This document shows positions 1-5,899 of a DNA stretch of 7,257 nucleotides, piece after piece. The stretch lies in assembly GCA_026982915.1 (NCBI GenBank), contig JALWQU010000054.1, positions 1-7,257 on the forward strand, read 5' to 3'. The stretch is from Candidatus Altimarinota bacterium (lineage in GTDB: Bacteria > Patescibacteriota > Gracilibacteria > UBA4473). The translations under genes were made by a program, and so were the position numbers. How positions within the stretch are numbered: position 1 is the first letter of the stretch; the number at the start of each line of letters is the position of its first letter. The notes beneath the pieces are model-generated. The model was not told the DNA's origin. It saw nothing but the letters and a program-made list of their open reading frames with translations, and did not search any database.

Positions 1-366
1 ATTCTTGAAGATATCAATCTTGTTAATTTTGATTTCAATGCCCAGTTCAAGGCCGCTATTGAACAAAAGCAAATAGAAGAACAAAAAGCGGAAAAAGAAA
101 AGTACATCCTCCAACAAATCGAGATTTCTTCTCAACAAAAAGTCAAAAAAGCCGAAGCCGCCAAACAAGCAAAAATACTAGAAGGGGAAGGGATTGCGGA
201 ATACAACAAGCTCATTCAACAGGAAATAACTTCTAATGTCTTGGAATATAAACAGCTCGAAAATGCTAAAAAAGCCATTGAACGATGGAACGGTACTTAT
301 CCTCAGACTTACTTTGGTGATGGTGGCAAGAATACTCCTATCCCGCTGATTAACCTGCAAAAATAA
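1..366 (+). CDS. SPFH/prohibitin-family membrane protein, C-terminal part (5' end outside window)
   Basis: The frame is open from base 1 and ends at TAA 364-366, giving the last 121 residues. The visible part starts in the end of an SPFH (Band 7) domain: VNFDFNAQFKAAIEQKQIEE matches the prohibitin-type junction where the domain passes into a long helix. A charged, Ala/Glu/Lys/Gln-rich segment follows (about residues 20-85 of the visible part), typical of the coiled coil that drives oligomerisation. It then ends in AIERWNGTYP and a Gly/Pro-rich tail finishing PLINLQK; an 'A-I-E-x-W-[ND]-G' stretch near the C-terminus is characteristic of bacterial prohibitin homologues. Members are normally anchored by one N-terminal membrane helix and form large rings that scaffold membrane proteins, often proteases; that part is not visible. 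It converges on ftsQ with 35 nt between stop codons. Family assignment is firm; the cellular role is inferred. Confidence 0.85.
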   Translation: MLEDINLVNFDFNAQFKAAIEQKQIEEQKAEKEKYILQQIEISSQQKVKKAEAAKQAKILEGEGIAEYNKLIQQEITSNVLEYKQLENAKKAIERWNGTYPQTYFGDGGKNTPIPLINLQK

Positions 367-372
367 AGGAAC

Positions 373-396
373 GTCGGCTGACTTTCATCAGCCGAC
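373..396 (-). terminator. Hairpin between convergent genes, likely terminator (best for ftsQ)
   Basis: GTCGGCTGA (373-381) pairs perfectly with TCAGCCGAC (388-396) around a 6-nt loop. It fills the gap between the SPFH stop (366) and the ftsQ stop (402). Read on the minus strand, the stem is followed by a U-rich run (TTCCTTTATTTTT, partly inside the SPFH coding end), as expected for an intrinsic terminator of the M23-ftsQ transcript. On the plus strand no T-run follows, so termination of the SPFH transcript there would be weaker or factor-dependent. Confidence 0.7.
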
Positions 397-401
397 TAAG
401 A

Positions 402-1265
402 CTATTTCCAAAAGAGTGTCTTAGGGATTCGCAGATCCACATGCTCTATCGGCTTGGAATAAAGTCCAATTTTATTAGCCCCAAGCTCGAGTTTTTGTAA
501 CTGTTTTTCGGGATCAATCCTGAGGTCAAACCAAAAGACCGTTTCATTTGTATTATCCTGAATAAAATGCACTTCCTGTGCTGCTGGGAGTAATATAATA
601 GACTTTATCGGTAACTTTAGATTTTGAGTAAATTGCTGATCTATCTGCTGAATAATAGAAAGCCATTCTTTACTAATAAATTTTTCCCCTGGAACAAGCG
701 GTTTATCCCAGTCTTTTATTTTTATAACGGGCAACTCATCATTTGGTTTTCCAGCTAAAATAATACCATCGGCGGAAATAACGGCAAAGCTAGCCGAAGC
801 CATATCAAAAAGCGTAAACGCTGGTGGTGAAAGTTTTATTGAAATACTAATTTCGTCTGGCCAGACTTCTTTAATATCAATTTCACGAAACTCTAGAAAG
901 TTTTTAAGAAGTTTTTTCTTCAATACTTCTTTTTTGAAAAAAATAAGATTTTTACCGTAAAACCCCTTGGTAATCGGCTTTACTAATTCAATATCAAGCG
1001 CTGGATTATCACGGATAATCGTTATATTTTTTATCGTAAAGTATGGTGAAAATATCGCAAAACTAATAAAGCCTATCACCAATAACATAACCGTTGTTAA
1101 AAAGAAACTCGCACGAAGATTCTTTATAACACGAAAAATAACGAGTAATTTCGCAAAATGGTTAAGCGTTTTATTTCGAATTTTTTTAGAGGATGTTCGT
1201 CGTTTTTGTTGATTAGAATCAATTAATAAATACTTTCGCCGTCTTTTTGTTTTTCGACTAAACAT
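402..1265 (-). CDS. ftsQ: Cell division protein FtsQ (DivIB-type, POTRA domain)
   Basis: The product has 287 residues with classic FtsQ topology. A very basic cytoplasmic N-terminus (about 1-50, many Lys/Arg) precedes a single membrane helix at about 53-73 (ending IGFISFAIFSPY). A POTRA domain follows at about 75-145, opening FTIKNITII and closing with the WPDEISISIKLSPPAF strand. The extracytoplasmic FtsQ/DivIB domain then runs to the end, finishing with IEHVDLRIPKTLFWK, which matches the conserved 'yiDLR..' C-terminal strand. FtsQ links early and late divisome proteins (FtsB/FtsL in known systems). Length is near the family norm (about 250-290). The ATG at 1265 directly abuts the TAA of the upstream M23 peptidase gene, with no Shine-Dalgarno sequence, so expression probably relies on translational coupling. 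The usual dcw neighbours (mur genes, ftsA, ftsZ) are absent here. The family is recognised from architecture and end motif, as FtsQ sequence is poorly conserved. Confidence 0.85.
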   Translation of the reverse strand: MFSRKTKRRRKYLLIDSNQQKRRTSSKKIRNKTLNHFAKLLVIFRVIKNLRASFFLTTVMLLVIGFISFAIFSPYFTIKNITIIRDNPALDIELVKPITKGFYGKNLIFFKKEVLKKKLLKNFLEFREIDIKEVWPDEISISIKLSPPAFTLFDMASASFAVISADGIILAGKPNDELPVIKIKDWDKPLVPGEKFISKEWLSIIQQIDQQFTQNLKLPIKSIILLPAAQEVHFIQDNTNETVFWFDLRIDPEKQLQKLELGANKIGLYSKPIEHVDLRIPKTLFWK

Positions 1266-2351
1266 TTATTGAAAATAATTATACGGATTAACCTTTCTCC
1301 CGTTAATTCGAACCTCAAAATGAACATGAATACCGGTTCTCCCCCGAACATTCCCGGTGTTCCCCATAAGCGCGATAAGCTGGCCTTTTTTCACCGTATC
1401 ACCAACACTCACCTTGGTAATATTATTATGCGCATAAAGTGTTTCTACACCATTTCCATGATCGATAACGATATATCGACCATACCCATAATTCCAGCCA
1501 GAATGAGCTTCTCGGACTACTGTTCCCGCCGCTGCCGCATAAATAGGCGTATTCAAAACACTGGCAATATCAAGCGCGTAATGTCCTTTGTGAAATCCTT
1601 GTGTAAGCACTCCTTGTGTTGGTTTTAATAACCGCATTCCCATACTTTTCACGCCGCCACCATTTGTATAGGTCTTTGGATAAGTGGAAGTATATTTATT
1701 CCCAGACCCTTTTTTTGAGGTCGTTTTTGTTGAAGGAACGACCATGGGTTTAGCCTGCACGTATATTTTCTTGGCCTCAGGCAGAAAAATCTCTTGCCCT
1801 ACTTTGACCTTTGATCCCAAATGGTTATAGGCCTGTACACGAGCCAATTCAATACCATGGATTTTTGCAATCTCACTAAGTGTTTCCCCTTTTTTCAGAA
1901 TATAATAAACGCCATCAGAAGGGGGAATTCTTAACTTTTGACCTGGTTTTATACTCGTCTTAGCGCTTATTTTATTTGCCCAAAGAATCGTCGAAACCTT
2001 TAGCCCAAAACGATGTGCTATACTGGTCACATGATCCCCAGCCTTTACAATATAGCTAATTTCTTTTTCTCGTTTTTTAGGAATAATTCGTTCTATCATA
2101 TTCCCGTCCTCATCCTCAATCGTAATACGCTCCATACCAGCCGTATTAACCCCAATCGTATTTTCTAAAAAACCTGGCTCATTAATAATAATAAATGAAT
2201 CAGAATGATTAAAAACAATAGACTCAAAGGTTTGACCAGGCCAAATAGCCAGTGGACGAAAACTCATAATAAACAGATACAAAAAGGTAAGACTGGCTAA
2301 TTGCAGTCCAAAGGAGGAGTTTAAAATTTTATTAACGGCTTTTTGTGGCAT
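1266..2351 (-). CDS. Membrane-anchored LysM-LysM-M23 peptidoglycan endopeptidase
   Basis: The product has 361 residues. An N-terminal hydrophobic segment (about 14-36) is a membrane anchor or uncleaved signal. A spacer of unknown fold (about 37-97) follows. Two LysM repeats at about 99-142 (YIVKAGDHVTSIAHRFGL.. to KPGQKLRIPP) and 149-191 (YYILKKGETLSEIAKIHG.. to VGQEIFLPE) should bind glycan strands. A Ser/Thr/Lys/Gly-rich linker (about 200-236) leads to an M23 (LytM-like) metallopeptidase domain at about 243-358. The catalytic set is complete: HxxxD (H257, D261), LYAH (H308) and HVH (H342, H344), so unlike the degenerate EnvC/NlpD activators it should cleave peptide cross-links, acting outside the membrane. 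The ATG at 2351 is supported by the anchor beginning shortly after it and by an extended -10 element 8 nt upstream. ftsQ follows with zero spacing, suggesting a shared role in septal wall remodelling (inference). The native substrate bond cannot be read from sequence. Confidence 0.93.
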   Translation of the reverse strand: MPQKAVNKILNSSFGLQLASLTFLYLFIMSFRPLAIWPGQTFESIVFNHSDSFIIINEPGFLENTIGVNTAGMERITIEDEDGNMIERIIPKKREKEISYIVKAGDHVTSIAHRFGLKVSTILWANKISAKTSIKPGQKLRIPPSDGVYYILKKGETLSEIAKIHGIELARVQAYNHLGSKVKVGQEIFLPEAKKIYVQAKPMVVPSTKTTSKKGSGNKYTSTYPKTYTNGGGVKSMGMRLLKPTQGVLTQGFHKGHYALDIASVLNTPIYAAAAGTVVREAHSGWNYGYGRYIVIDHGNGVETLYAHNNITKVSVGDTVKKGQLIALMGNTGNVRGRTGIHVHFEVRINGRKVNPYNYFQ

Positions 2352-2359
2352 AGTACCGA

Positions 2360-2368
2360 GTTATAACA
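2360..2368 (-). promoter_or_regulatory. Extended -10 promoter element for M23-ftsQ, possibly leaderless
   Basis: On the minus strand the sequence reads TGTTATAAC, an extended -10 (TGn plus TATAAC, 5 of 6 matches to TATAAT). Only 8 nt separate it from the M23 ATG at 2351. Transcription starting about 7 nt downstream would begin within 1-3 nt of the ATG, giving an essentially leaderless mRNA. No convincing -35 box is seen, which is tolerated by extended -10 promoters. No Shine-Dalgarno sequence is present. Confidence 0.5.
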
Positions 2369-2374
2369 AAGGGG

Positions 2375-2449
2375 GGTGACACAGTTCTTGTATAAACGCC
2401 AAGCGTTAAATAAACAAGGATAATTCATCGATAAAATAAATTTGTCACC
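2375..2449. repeat. Separated inverted repeat GGTGACA/TGTCACC in the divergent promoter region
   Basis: GGTGACA at 2375-2381 is the exact reverse complement of TGTCACC at 2443-2449. The arms lie between the two divergent transcription starts. The left arm is next to a run of six G just upstream of the M23 -10 box. This could be a paired operator or chance; seven matched bases over a 68-nt arm spacing are only modestly significant. Confidence 0.3.
2395..2407. repeat. Short palindrome AACGC-CAA-GCGTT
   Basis: A 5-bp inverted repeat with a 3-nt centre, GC-rich within AT-rich surroundings, sits mid-way in the intergenic region between the M23 and prepilin peptidase genes. It is a possible protein-binding site; no regulator can be named. 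Confidence 0.3.
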
Positions 2450-2456
2450 ACAAATT
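2439..2456. repeat. Inverted repeat AATTTGT-CACC-ACAAATT
   Basis: A perfect 7-bp inverted repeat around a 4-nt centre, shaped like a small operator or a weak hairpin. It lies about 80 nt upstream of the prepilin peptidase start and about 90 nt upstream of the M23 start. It shares its centre with the TGTCACC arm of the longer-range inverted repeat. No T-run follows, so a terminator is unlikely. Confidence 0.4.
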
Positions 2457-2522
2457 GGCTCGATTTTAGAGAAAGCGAAAGACAAAGCAATGTAAAAAAT
2501 TAGCCGTCATTTATTATTTTCC

Positions 2523-2528
2523 TAGAAT
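2523..2528 (+). promoter_or_regulatory. Candidate -10 box for the prepilin peptidase-aroE unit
   Basis: TAGAAT (4 of 6 to TATAAT) ends 6 nt before the ATG at 2535, so transcription would start at or very near the A of the start codon. No good -35 box stands 16-18 nt upstream (TTAGCC at 2500-2505 is poor). No Shine-Dalgarno sequence precedes the ATG. The support is mainly the same close -10-to-ATG spacing seen at 2360-2368 and 6014-6019. Confidence 0.35.
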
Positions 2529-2534
2529 AAGATT

Positions 2535-3311
2535 ATGGAAAAAATAATAATCCTCACCCTTATCACTATTTTAGGCGCTCTTTTAGGAAGTTTCACCACC
2601 ATGCTCATCCATCGACTTCACTTTGATGAAACGGGGATTTTAACCGGTCGATCACAATGTCCTAATTGTAAAAAAGTCCTTCGGTTTTGGAACCTTATTC
2701 CTATTTTTTCGTGGTTATTCCAACGAGGAAAATGCCAATACTGTCATAAAAATATTGCCGTCTATTATCCCCTTACCGAAATTACTTTTGCGACTATGTT
2801 TCTGGTTTTCGGGATACATTTTTATAGTGTGGCGGAGCTTTTCCCCCTTTTAGGGATTGTCTTCATAACCCTTATATTCTTTTTTTACGATGTGCGGTTT
2901 ATGGAAGTTGATGATCGGATCGCTTATCCGGCTATTTTATTCATTATGATCTACGCTTTTTTTCGAGAAGATCCCTGGGTTACTTTTTGGATTGGGGGTA
3001 TTGCGGGATTTGCCTTTTACGCTTTTCAATACTTTGTTTCTCGTGGAAAATGGGTCGGTGCTGGTGATATGCGATTAGGAGCTTTTATGGGATTATGTCT
3101 TGGCTGGAAAGTTTTCTTTCTAGCACTTTTCTTTGCCTACATATTAGGATTATTATTCGCTATACCCCTACTATTAATGCAGAGAGTGAATAAAAAAACA
3201 GCTCTTCCAATGGGGGCTTTCCTAATGCCTTCTTTATTATACTTTCTTTATAGCGGAGAAACCCTTTTAAATTGGTATTTAACCCTTGGAAATTTAATTA
3301 ACTTTACCTAA
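2535..3311 (+). CDS. pilD: Type IV prepilin peptidase / N-methyltransferase (A24 family)
   Basis: The product has 258 residues, the usual size for bifunctional PilD enzymes, and is a polytopic inner-membrane protein. The N-terminus (LGALLGSFTTMLIHRL) matches the family's first helix and supports the ATG at 2535. A cytoplasmic loop carries two zinc-type pairs, C42-x2-C45 and C67-x2-C70, with the usual 'FWNLIPIFSWL' between them; this part belongs to the methyltransferase domain of full-length members. The two aspartyl protease residues are D119 (FFYDVRFMEV) and D178 in the GAGDMRL motif (GxGDxKL in most members). About seven or eight hydrophobic helices can be traced between residue 4 and about 240. 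It cleaves the leader peptide of type IV pilins or pseudopilins and methylates the new N-terminus. 'MEVDDR' stands where IPD/IPN is common, a minor variation. aroE follows after 2 nt, so the two are probably cotranscribed. No pilin gene is in the window. Confidence 0.95.
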   Translation: MEKIIILTLITILGALLGSFTTMLIHRLHFDETGILTGRSQCPNCKKVLRFWNLIPIFSWLFQRGKCQYCHKNIAVYYPLTEITFATMFLVFGIHFYSVAELFPLLGIVFITLIFFFYDVRFMEVDDRIAYPAILFIMIYAFFREDPWVTFWIGGIAGFAFYAFQYFVSRGKWVGAGDMRLGAFMGLCLGWKVFFLALFFAYILGLLFAIPLLLMQRVNKKTALPMGAFLMPSLLYFLYSGETLLNWYLTLGNLINFT

Positions 3312-3313
3312 AA

Positions 3314-4102
3314 ATGAAAAAATTTGCTGTTATCGGATACCCCATAAAACACTCAAAATCGCCCCTGCTACACGAAGCTGGTTTTAATGAAATGGGTATT
3401 GACGCCTCTTTTGAGGCCATTGAAGTTTCACCTGACGAACTAGGTGACTGGATGCGAACCGATTTCCCCGACTACGCCGGCATCGCGGTAACCATCCCTC
3501 ACAAAGAAAAGATCAAAGATTTCATCGATCAATTAACCCCCGCGGCTAAATCCATTGGAGCTGTTAATACACTTTACCGAAAAGACGGGCTGGTTATCGG
3601 AACCAATACTGATTGTTTTGGAGTTTTGAAAGCTCTCCAATCAGAATGCCCTGAATTAAAAAATAAAAAAGCCCTTATCCTTGGTGCTGGTGGGGCTAGC
3701 AGAGCCACTATCTTTGCCCTAAAACAGGCTCAATCGATAATTACTTGTTGGAACCGAACCGAAAAAAAAGCGTTAAAATTAGTGGATGAATTTGAAATAA
3801 ACACGGTTTCATCACTTGACGCCATACAAAGTGAAGATTTTGATATTATTATCAATACAACCTCCGTTGGCCTAAAAAAATGGCAATCACCCGTACCGGC
3901 TAATTTCTTTAGTCCTTCCAATATTGTTTTTGATATTGTTTATGATCCACTCGAAACAAAGTTTCTTTCTGAGGCCGAACAAACAGGCTGCCAAACTATA
4001 ACGGGGGACAAAATGCTGGTCTATCAGGCGCTTGAACAGTTCAGAATATGGCACGGTATAGCGCTTGAGCCTGAAATAATGGAAACCGCTTTTTTTGGGT
4101 AA
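3314..4102 (+). CDS. aroE: Shikimate dehydrogenase (NADP-dependent)
   Basis: The product has 262 residues, close to the usual 265-275. It reduces 3-dehydroshikimate to shikimate in the chorismate pathway, in the cytoplasm. The N-terminal substrate domain has GYPIKHSKSP with S14 and S16, catalytic K64 in VTIPHKE, N85 in GAVNT and D100 in TNTDCFG. The cofactor domain shows the glycine-rich GAGGASR (124-130) and NRT (147-149), the motif that grips the NADP 2'-phosphate, so NADPH is the likely cofactor. NTTSVGL (181-187), DIVYDPLETKFL (about 207-218) and Y237/Q238 near the C-terminus complete the AroE signature. All key residues are present and the enzyme should be active. ATG 3314 lies 2 nt after the prepilin peptidase stop without a Shine-Dalgarno sequence, suggesting coupling. 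It converges on hom with only 5 nt between stop codons. Whether the rest of the shikimate pathway exists cannot be judged from this window. Confidence 0.97.
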   Translation: MKKFAVIGYPIKHSKSPLLHEAGFNEMGIDASFEAIEVSPDELGDWMRTDFPDYAGIAVTIPHKEKIKDFIDQLTPAAKSIGAVNTLYRKDGLVIGTNTDCFGVLKALQSECPELKNKKALILGAGGASRATIFALKQAQSIITCWNRTEKKALKLVDEFEINTVSSLDAIQSEDFDIIINTTSVGLKKWQSPVPANFFSPSNIVFDIVYDPLETKFLSEAEQTGCQTITGDKMLVYQALEQFRIWHGIALEPEIMETAFFG

Positions 4103-4107
4103 ATAGC

Positions 4108-5370
4108 TTATAACAATCGCATAAAAAAAGGTGACTCATTACAATAATCATGACCCGCCACTTCGTTTATCATATATTCAACCGCAGGACGCAGAGTCTT
4201 TTCGGTGGTTAAAACAAACGGCAGATTATTTTCGTCCCCAATCGGTAGCTGTGAAATAGAATGAATCGAGATGCCATATTTTTCACAAACGGCGCCAATA
4301 CTTCGAAGGACCCCAATCGCATCTTTTACCTGAAAACGCACATAATACTGTGCCGCGACACCACTGTCATTGATGAGATCTTTTGTTGGAGGAAAGGCTT
4401 GCATCCGTTTATTTCTCAGTAATTGATAACAATCTGATACCACCGCATTGGCGGTCGGAAACTTTCCAGCCCCTTGTCCTACAAAGGTTGTTTTATCTAA
4501 AAATTCAGAGCCAACTCGAACCGCGTTTGTAGCCCCATTAATATAAGCAATAGGATCATCCTTGGGTACTAAAACAGGCGCCACAAAAGTGGATAAAACC
4601 CCTTCTTTTTTTTGAGCAAAAGCTATAAGTTTTATTTTTCTTTTGAGTGACTTGGCATAAGCAAAATCGGTATCGGTAAGTGATTCAATCCCCTGCGTAT
4701 AAATCGTATCGGCTTTCACGTGATACCCAAAAGCAAGACGAATAAGGATGATCAGTTTTGCTCGAGCATCAAATCCTTTGACATCATCGGTTGGATCCGC
4801 CTCGGCATAACCTTTTTTTTGGGCTTCTTTTAAGACAGTTTTGTATTCGAGTCCTTCCACTTCCATTTTCGAGAGAATGAAATTCGTTGTTCCGTTTAGA
4901 ATACCGCTAATCTCGGTGATATTATCCAGGGCAAAATCATTTTGGAGACTATGAATAATGGGGATACCGCCCGCCACTGCGGCTTCATATCCGAAATAAC
5001 AATGCGGATAAGCTTTAAGCGTTGATTCTATGGTTTCTAGTTCTTGGGCAATAAGCGCCTTATTAGCGGTGATAACATGTTTTCCTGCTTTCAAAGCGGA
5101 TATCACGATCGTTTTTGCCACCGTTGCTCCCCCGATAAGTTCTAACACCAGATCAATCTCAGGATCCTTTATAATATCCTCTATATCGGTTACCAGCTTT
5201 ATATGTGAAGGAATTTTATCTTTATATTTTTTCGTATCACGAACACAACACTTTTTTATTTCTAGTGAAATGCCTTGTGCAGCCGCGGCTTGCTTTTGAG
5301 ATTCTAGTATTTCTATGACACCACTTCCGACGGTACCAGCCCCAAATATGCCGATTCTAAGTGTTTTCAT
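4108..5370 (-). CDS. hom: Homoserine dehydrogenase with C-terminal ACT domain
   Basis: The product has 420 residues, near the roughly 430 of monofunctional ACT-containing enzymes such as those of Bacillus. It reduces aspartate semialdehyde to homoserine, the branch point to threonine and methionine. The NAD(P)-binding fold opens with IGIFGAGTVG (GxGxVG at 10-15). HVITANKAL (98-106) contains the conserved lysine K104. YEAAVAGGIPII (128-139) and GILNGTTNFIL (156-166) are catalytic-domain hallmarks. AEADPTDDVKGFDARAKL (189-206) holds the expected active-site D201 and K205. VGQGAGKFPTANAVVSD (297-313) closes the core. Residues about 341-415, starting YYVRFQVKDAIGVL, form an ACT domain, usually used for amino-acid (threonine) feedback. 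All key residues are intact. No aspartokinase domain is fused. It is transcribed away from the cupin islet and toward aroE, alone on its strand in this window. The ATG at 5370 lacks a Shine-Dalgarno sequence. Confidence 0.97.
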   Translation of the reverse strand: MKTLRIGIFGAGTVGSGVIEILESQKQAAAAQGISLEIKKCCVRDTKKYKDKIPSHIKLVTDIEDIIKDPEIDLVLELIGGATVAKTIVISALKAGKHVITANKALIAQELETIESTLKAYPHCYFGYEAAVAGGIPIIHSLQNDFALDNITEISGILNGTTNFILSKMEVEGLEYKTVLKEAQKKGYAEADPTDDVKGFDARAKLIILIRLAFGYHVKADTIYTQGIESLTDTDFAYAKSLKRKIKLIAFAQKKEGVLSTFVAPVLVPKDDPIAYINGATNAVRVGSEFLDKTTFVGQGAGKFPTANAVVSDCYQLLRNKRMQAFPPTKDLINDSGVAAQYYVRFQVKDAIGVLRSIGAVCEKYGISIHSISQLPIGDENNLPFVLTTEKTLRPAVEYMINEVAGHDYCNESPFFMRLL

Positions 5371-5385
5371 AAAGGGTTCTTTAAA

Positions 5386-5414
5386 AACTATTTCAAGACT
5401 ATAAAAATTATCAA
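5386..5414 (-). promoter_or_regulatory. Candidate hom promoter region
   Basis: On the minus strand two alternative -10 boxes can be read: TATAGT at 5403-5398 (5 of 6 matches, no good -35, leader of about 20 nt), or TTGATA (5414-5409) with a 16-nt spacer to AATAGT (5392-5387), giving a leader of about 10 nt. Neither is compelling. The region is AT-rich, so chance matches are likely; it is listed because hom needs a promoter here. Confidence 0.3.
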
Positions 5415-5435
5415 TTTTGGCAATACAATGGAACC

Positions 5436-5463
5436 TTGACTATAACGAAGAAAAAAATATTAT
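5436..5463 (+). promoter_or_regulatory. Candidate sigma70-type promoter for the cupin gene
   Basis: TTGACT (5436-5441, 5 of 6 to the -35 consensus) is followed after 16 nt by TATTAT (5458-5463, 5 of 6 to TATAAT). The start would fall near 5470, giving a leader of about 50 nt. It lies inside the presumed gene remnant, so it may have been recruited after truncation. No Shine-Dalgarno sequence precedes ATG 5520. An alternative AATAAT at 5507-5512 would give a leaderless start. Confidence 0.45.
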
Positions 5464-5489
5464 AAATTCAGCTATAGAACAATATTATG

Positions 5490-5504
5490 AATTTCAACAA
5501 ATAA
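5490..5504 (+). repeat. Left copy of a 15-nt imperfect direct repeat flanking the cupin gene
   Basis: AATTTCAACAAATAA here matches AATTTCAACGAATAA at 5850-5864 in 14 of 15 positions. The copies are exactly 360 nt apart and bracket the cupin coding region. In sequence this AT-rich, chance similarity is possible. Confidence 0.35.
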
Positions 5505-5519
5505 TCAATAATTAAAAAA

Positions 5520-5846
5520 ATGGCACAAATTAATACTTTAGAAAATATTGAGATAAGAGAACCTATTCCAGGTTATAAAGGTAAATTTATACACTCAGAA
5601 AGAATGACATTTGTTTATTGGGATATAGAAGAAAATGCACCATTACCCAGACATTCTCATGAACATGAACAAGTAGTTAATGTTTTAGAAGGAACTTACA
5701 AAATGATAGTTGATGATATTGAGTATCTTTTAAAAGCTGGTGATATTTTAACTATTCCATCTAATGCAGAACATTGGGGTAACTCGATAACAAAATGTAA
5801 AATAATTGATGTCTTTGCTCCTGTTCGAGAAGATTATATTTTATGA
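5520..5846 (+). CDS. Small single-domain cupin protein
   Basis: The product has 108 residues, a single cupin beta-barrel. Cupin motif 1 is seen as PRHSHEHEQVVNVLEG (43-58), with metal-ligand candidates H45, H47 and Q51 (or H49/E50). Motif 2 is GDILTIPSNAEHWG (74-87) with ligand H85. The tail CKIIDVFAPVREDY is typical of a common family of small cupins with no fixed role (sugar or small-molecule binding, isomerase or dioxygenase-like activities are known in the superfamily). It is probably a soluble, metal-binding cytoplasmic protein; substrate unknown. Base composition is unlike its neighbours: 89 G+C in 300 bases counted (5521-5820, about 30%), against 76 in 180 sampled in hom (about 42%), with codons strongly A/T-ending. 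Together with the adjacent gene remnant and flanking repeats, this suggests horizontal acquisition. ATG 5520 is the natural start; the next in-frame Met is residue 29. Confidence 0.9.
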   Translation: MAQINTLENIEIREPIPGYKGKFIHSERMTFVYWDIEENAPLPRHSHEHEQVVNVLEGTYKMIVDDIEYLLKAGDILTIPSNAEHWGNSITKCKIIDVFAPVREDYIL

Positions 5847-5849
5847 TAA

Positions 5850-5864
5850 AATTTCAACGAATAA
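5850..5864 (+). repeat. Right copy of the 15-nt imperfect direct repeat
   Basis: AATTTCAACGAATAA begins 4 nt after the cupin stop codon and differs from the copy at 5490-5504 at one base (5859 G versus 5499 A). It may mark an insertion boundary or be chance. Confidence 0.35.
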
Positions 5865-5866
5865 AT

Positions 5867-5899
5867 CTTTTTTGATAATCCTTTATCAGAAAGGGTTTT
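5867..5899 (+). terminator. AT-rich hairpin downstream of the cupin gene, possible terminator
   Basis: Bases 5867-5878 pair with 5883-5894 over 12 bp (including two G-U pairs) around the loop TCCT; the core is TGATAA/TTATCA. GTTTT follows at 5895-5899. The stem is weak in GC and the T-run short, so it would be a modest terminator, but its position 20 nt after the cupin stop fits. Confidence 0.4.

Larger units (their letters stand above)
5405..5515 (+). pseudogene. Possible C-terminal remnant of a truncated gene just upstream of the cupin gene
   Basis: A 36-codon open frame without a start codon ends at TAA 5513-5515, 4 nt before the cupin ATG. Its translation contains LDYNEEKNIINSAIEQYYEF and ends QQIINN, which looks like a helical protein C-terminus rather than random AT-rich sequence. 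Like the cupin gene, it has mostly A or T in the third codon position. The 4-nt spacing is typical of an operon. I infer that the cupin gene arrived with the tail of its former upstream operon partner, whose 5' part was lost around 5402. The original protein cannot be identified. An AT-rich intergenic region that is open by chance is a real alternative, because the stretch is short. Confidence 0.35.

Noticed and set aside
178..360. Minus-strand 60-codon frame opposite the SPFH tail
   Set aside because: The plus strand encodes a clear prohibitin-family C-terminus; the antisense frame is a by-product.
967..1628. Open frames on the plus strand antisense to ftsQ (967-1212) and to the M23 gene (1269-1628)
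   Set aside because: They lie wholly inside well-supported minus-strand genes and translate to low-complexity sequence without domains; they are shadows of the real genes.
3730..3921. Minus-strand open frame inside aroE
   Set aside because: It overlaps the aroE cofactor domain, whose motifs are complete, and its own translation shows no recognisable domain.
4089..4130. T7 and A7 runs on either side of the aroE/hom stops as a bidirectional terminator
   Set aside because: The only pairing is T against A with a loop of nearly 30 nt and no GC-rich stem, so it would not be a stable hairpin.
5030..5299. Plus-strand open frame antisense to the N-terminal part of hom
   Set aside because: The hom frame has all expected motifs here; the antisense translation is Ser/Ile-rich with no domain.
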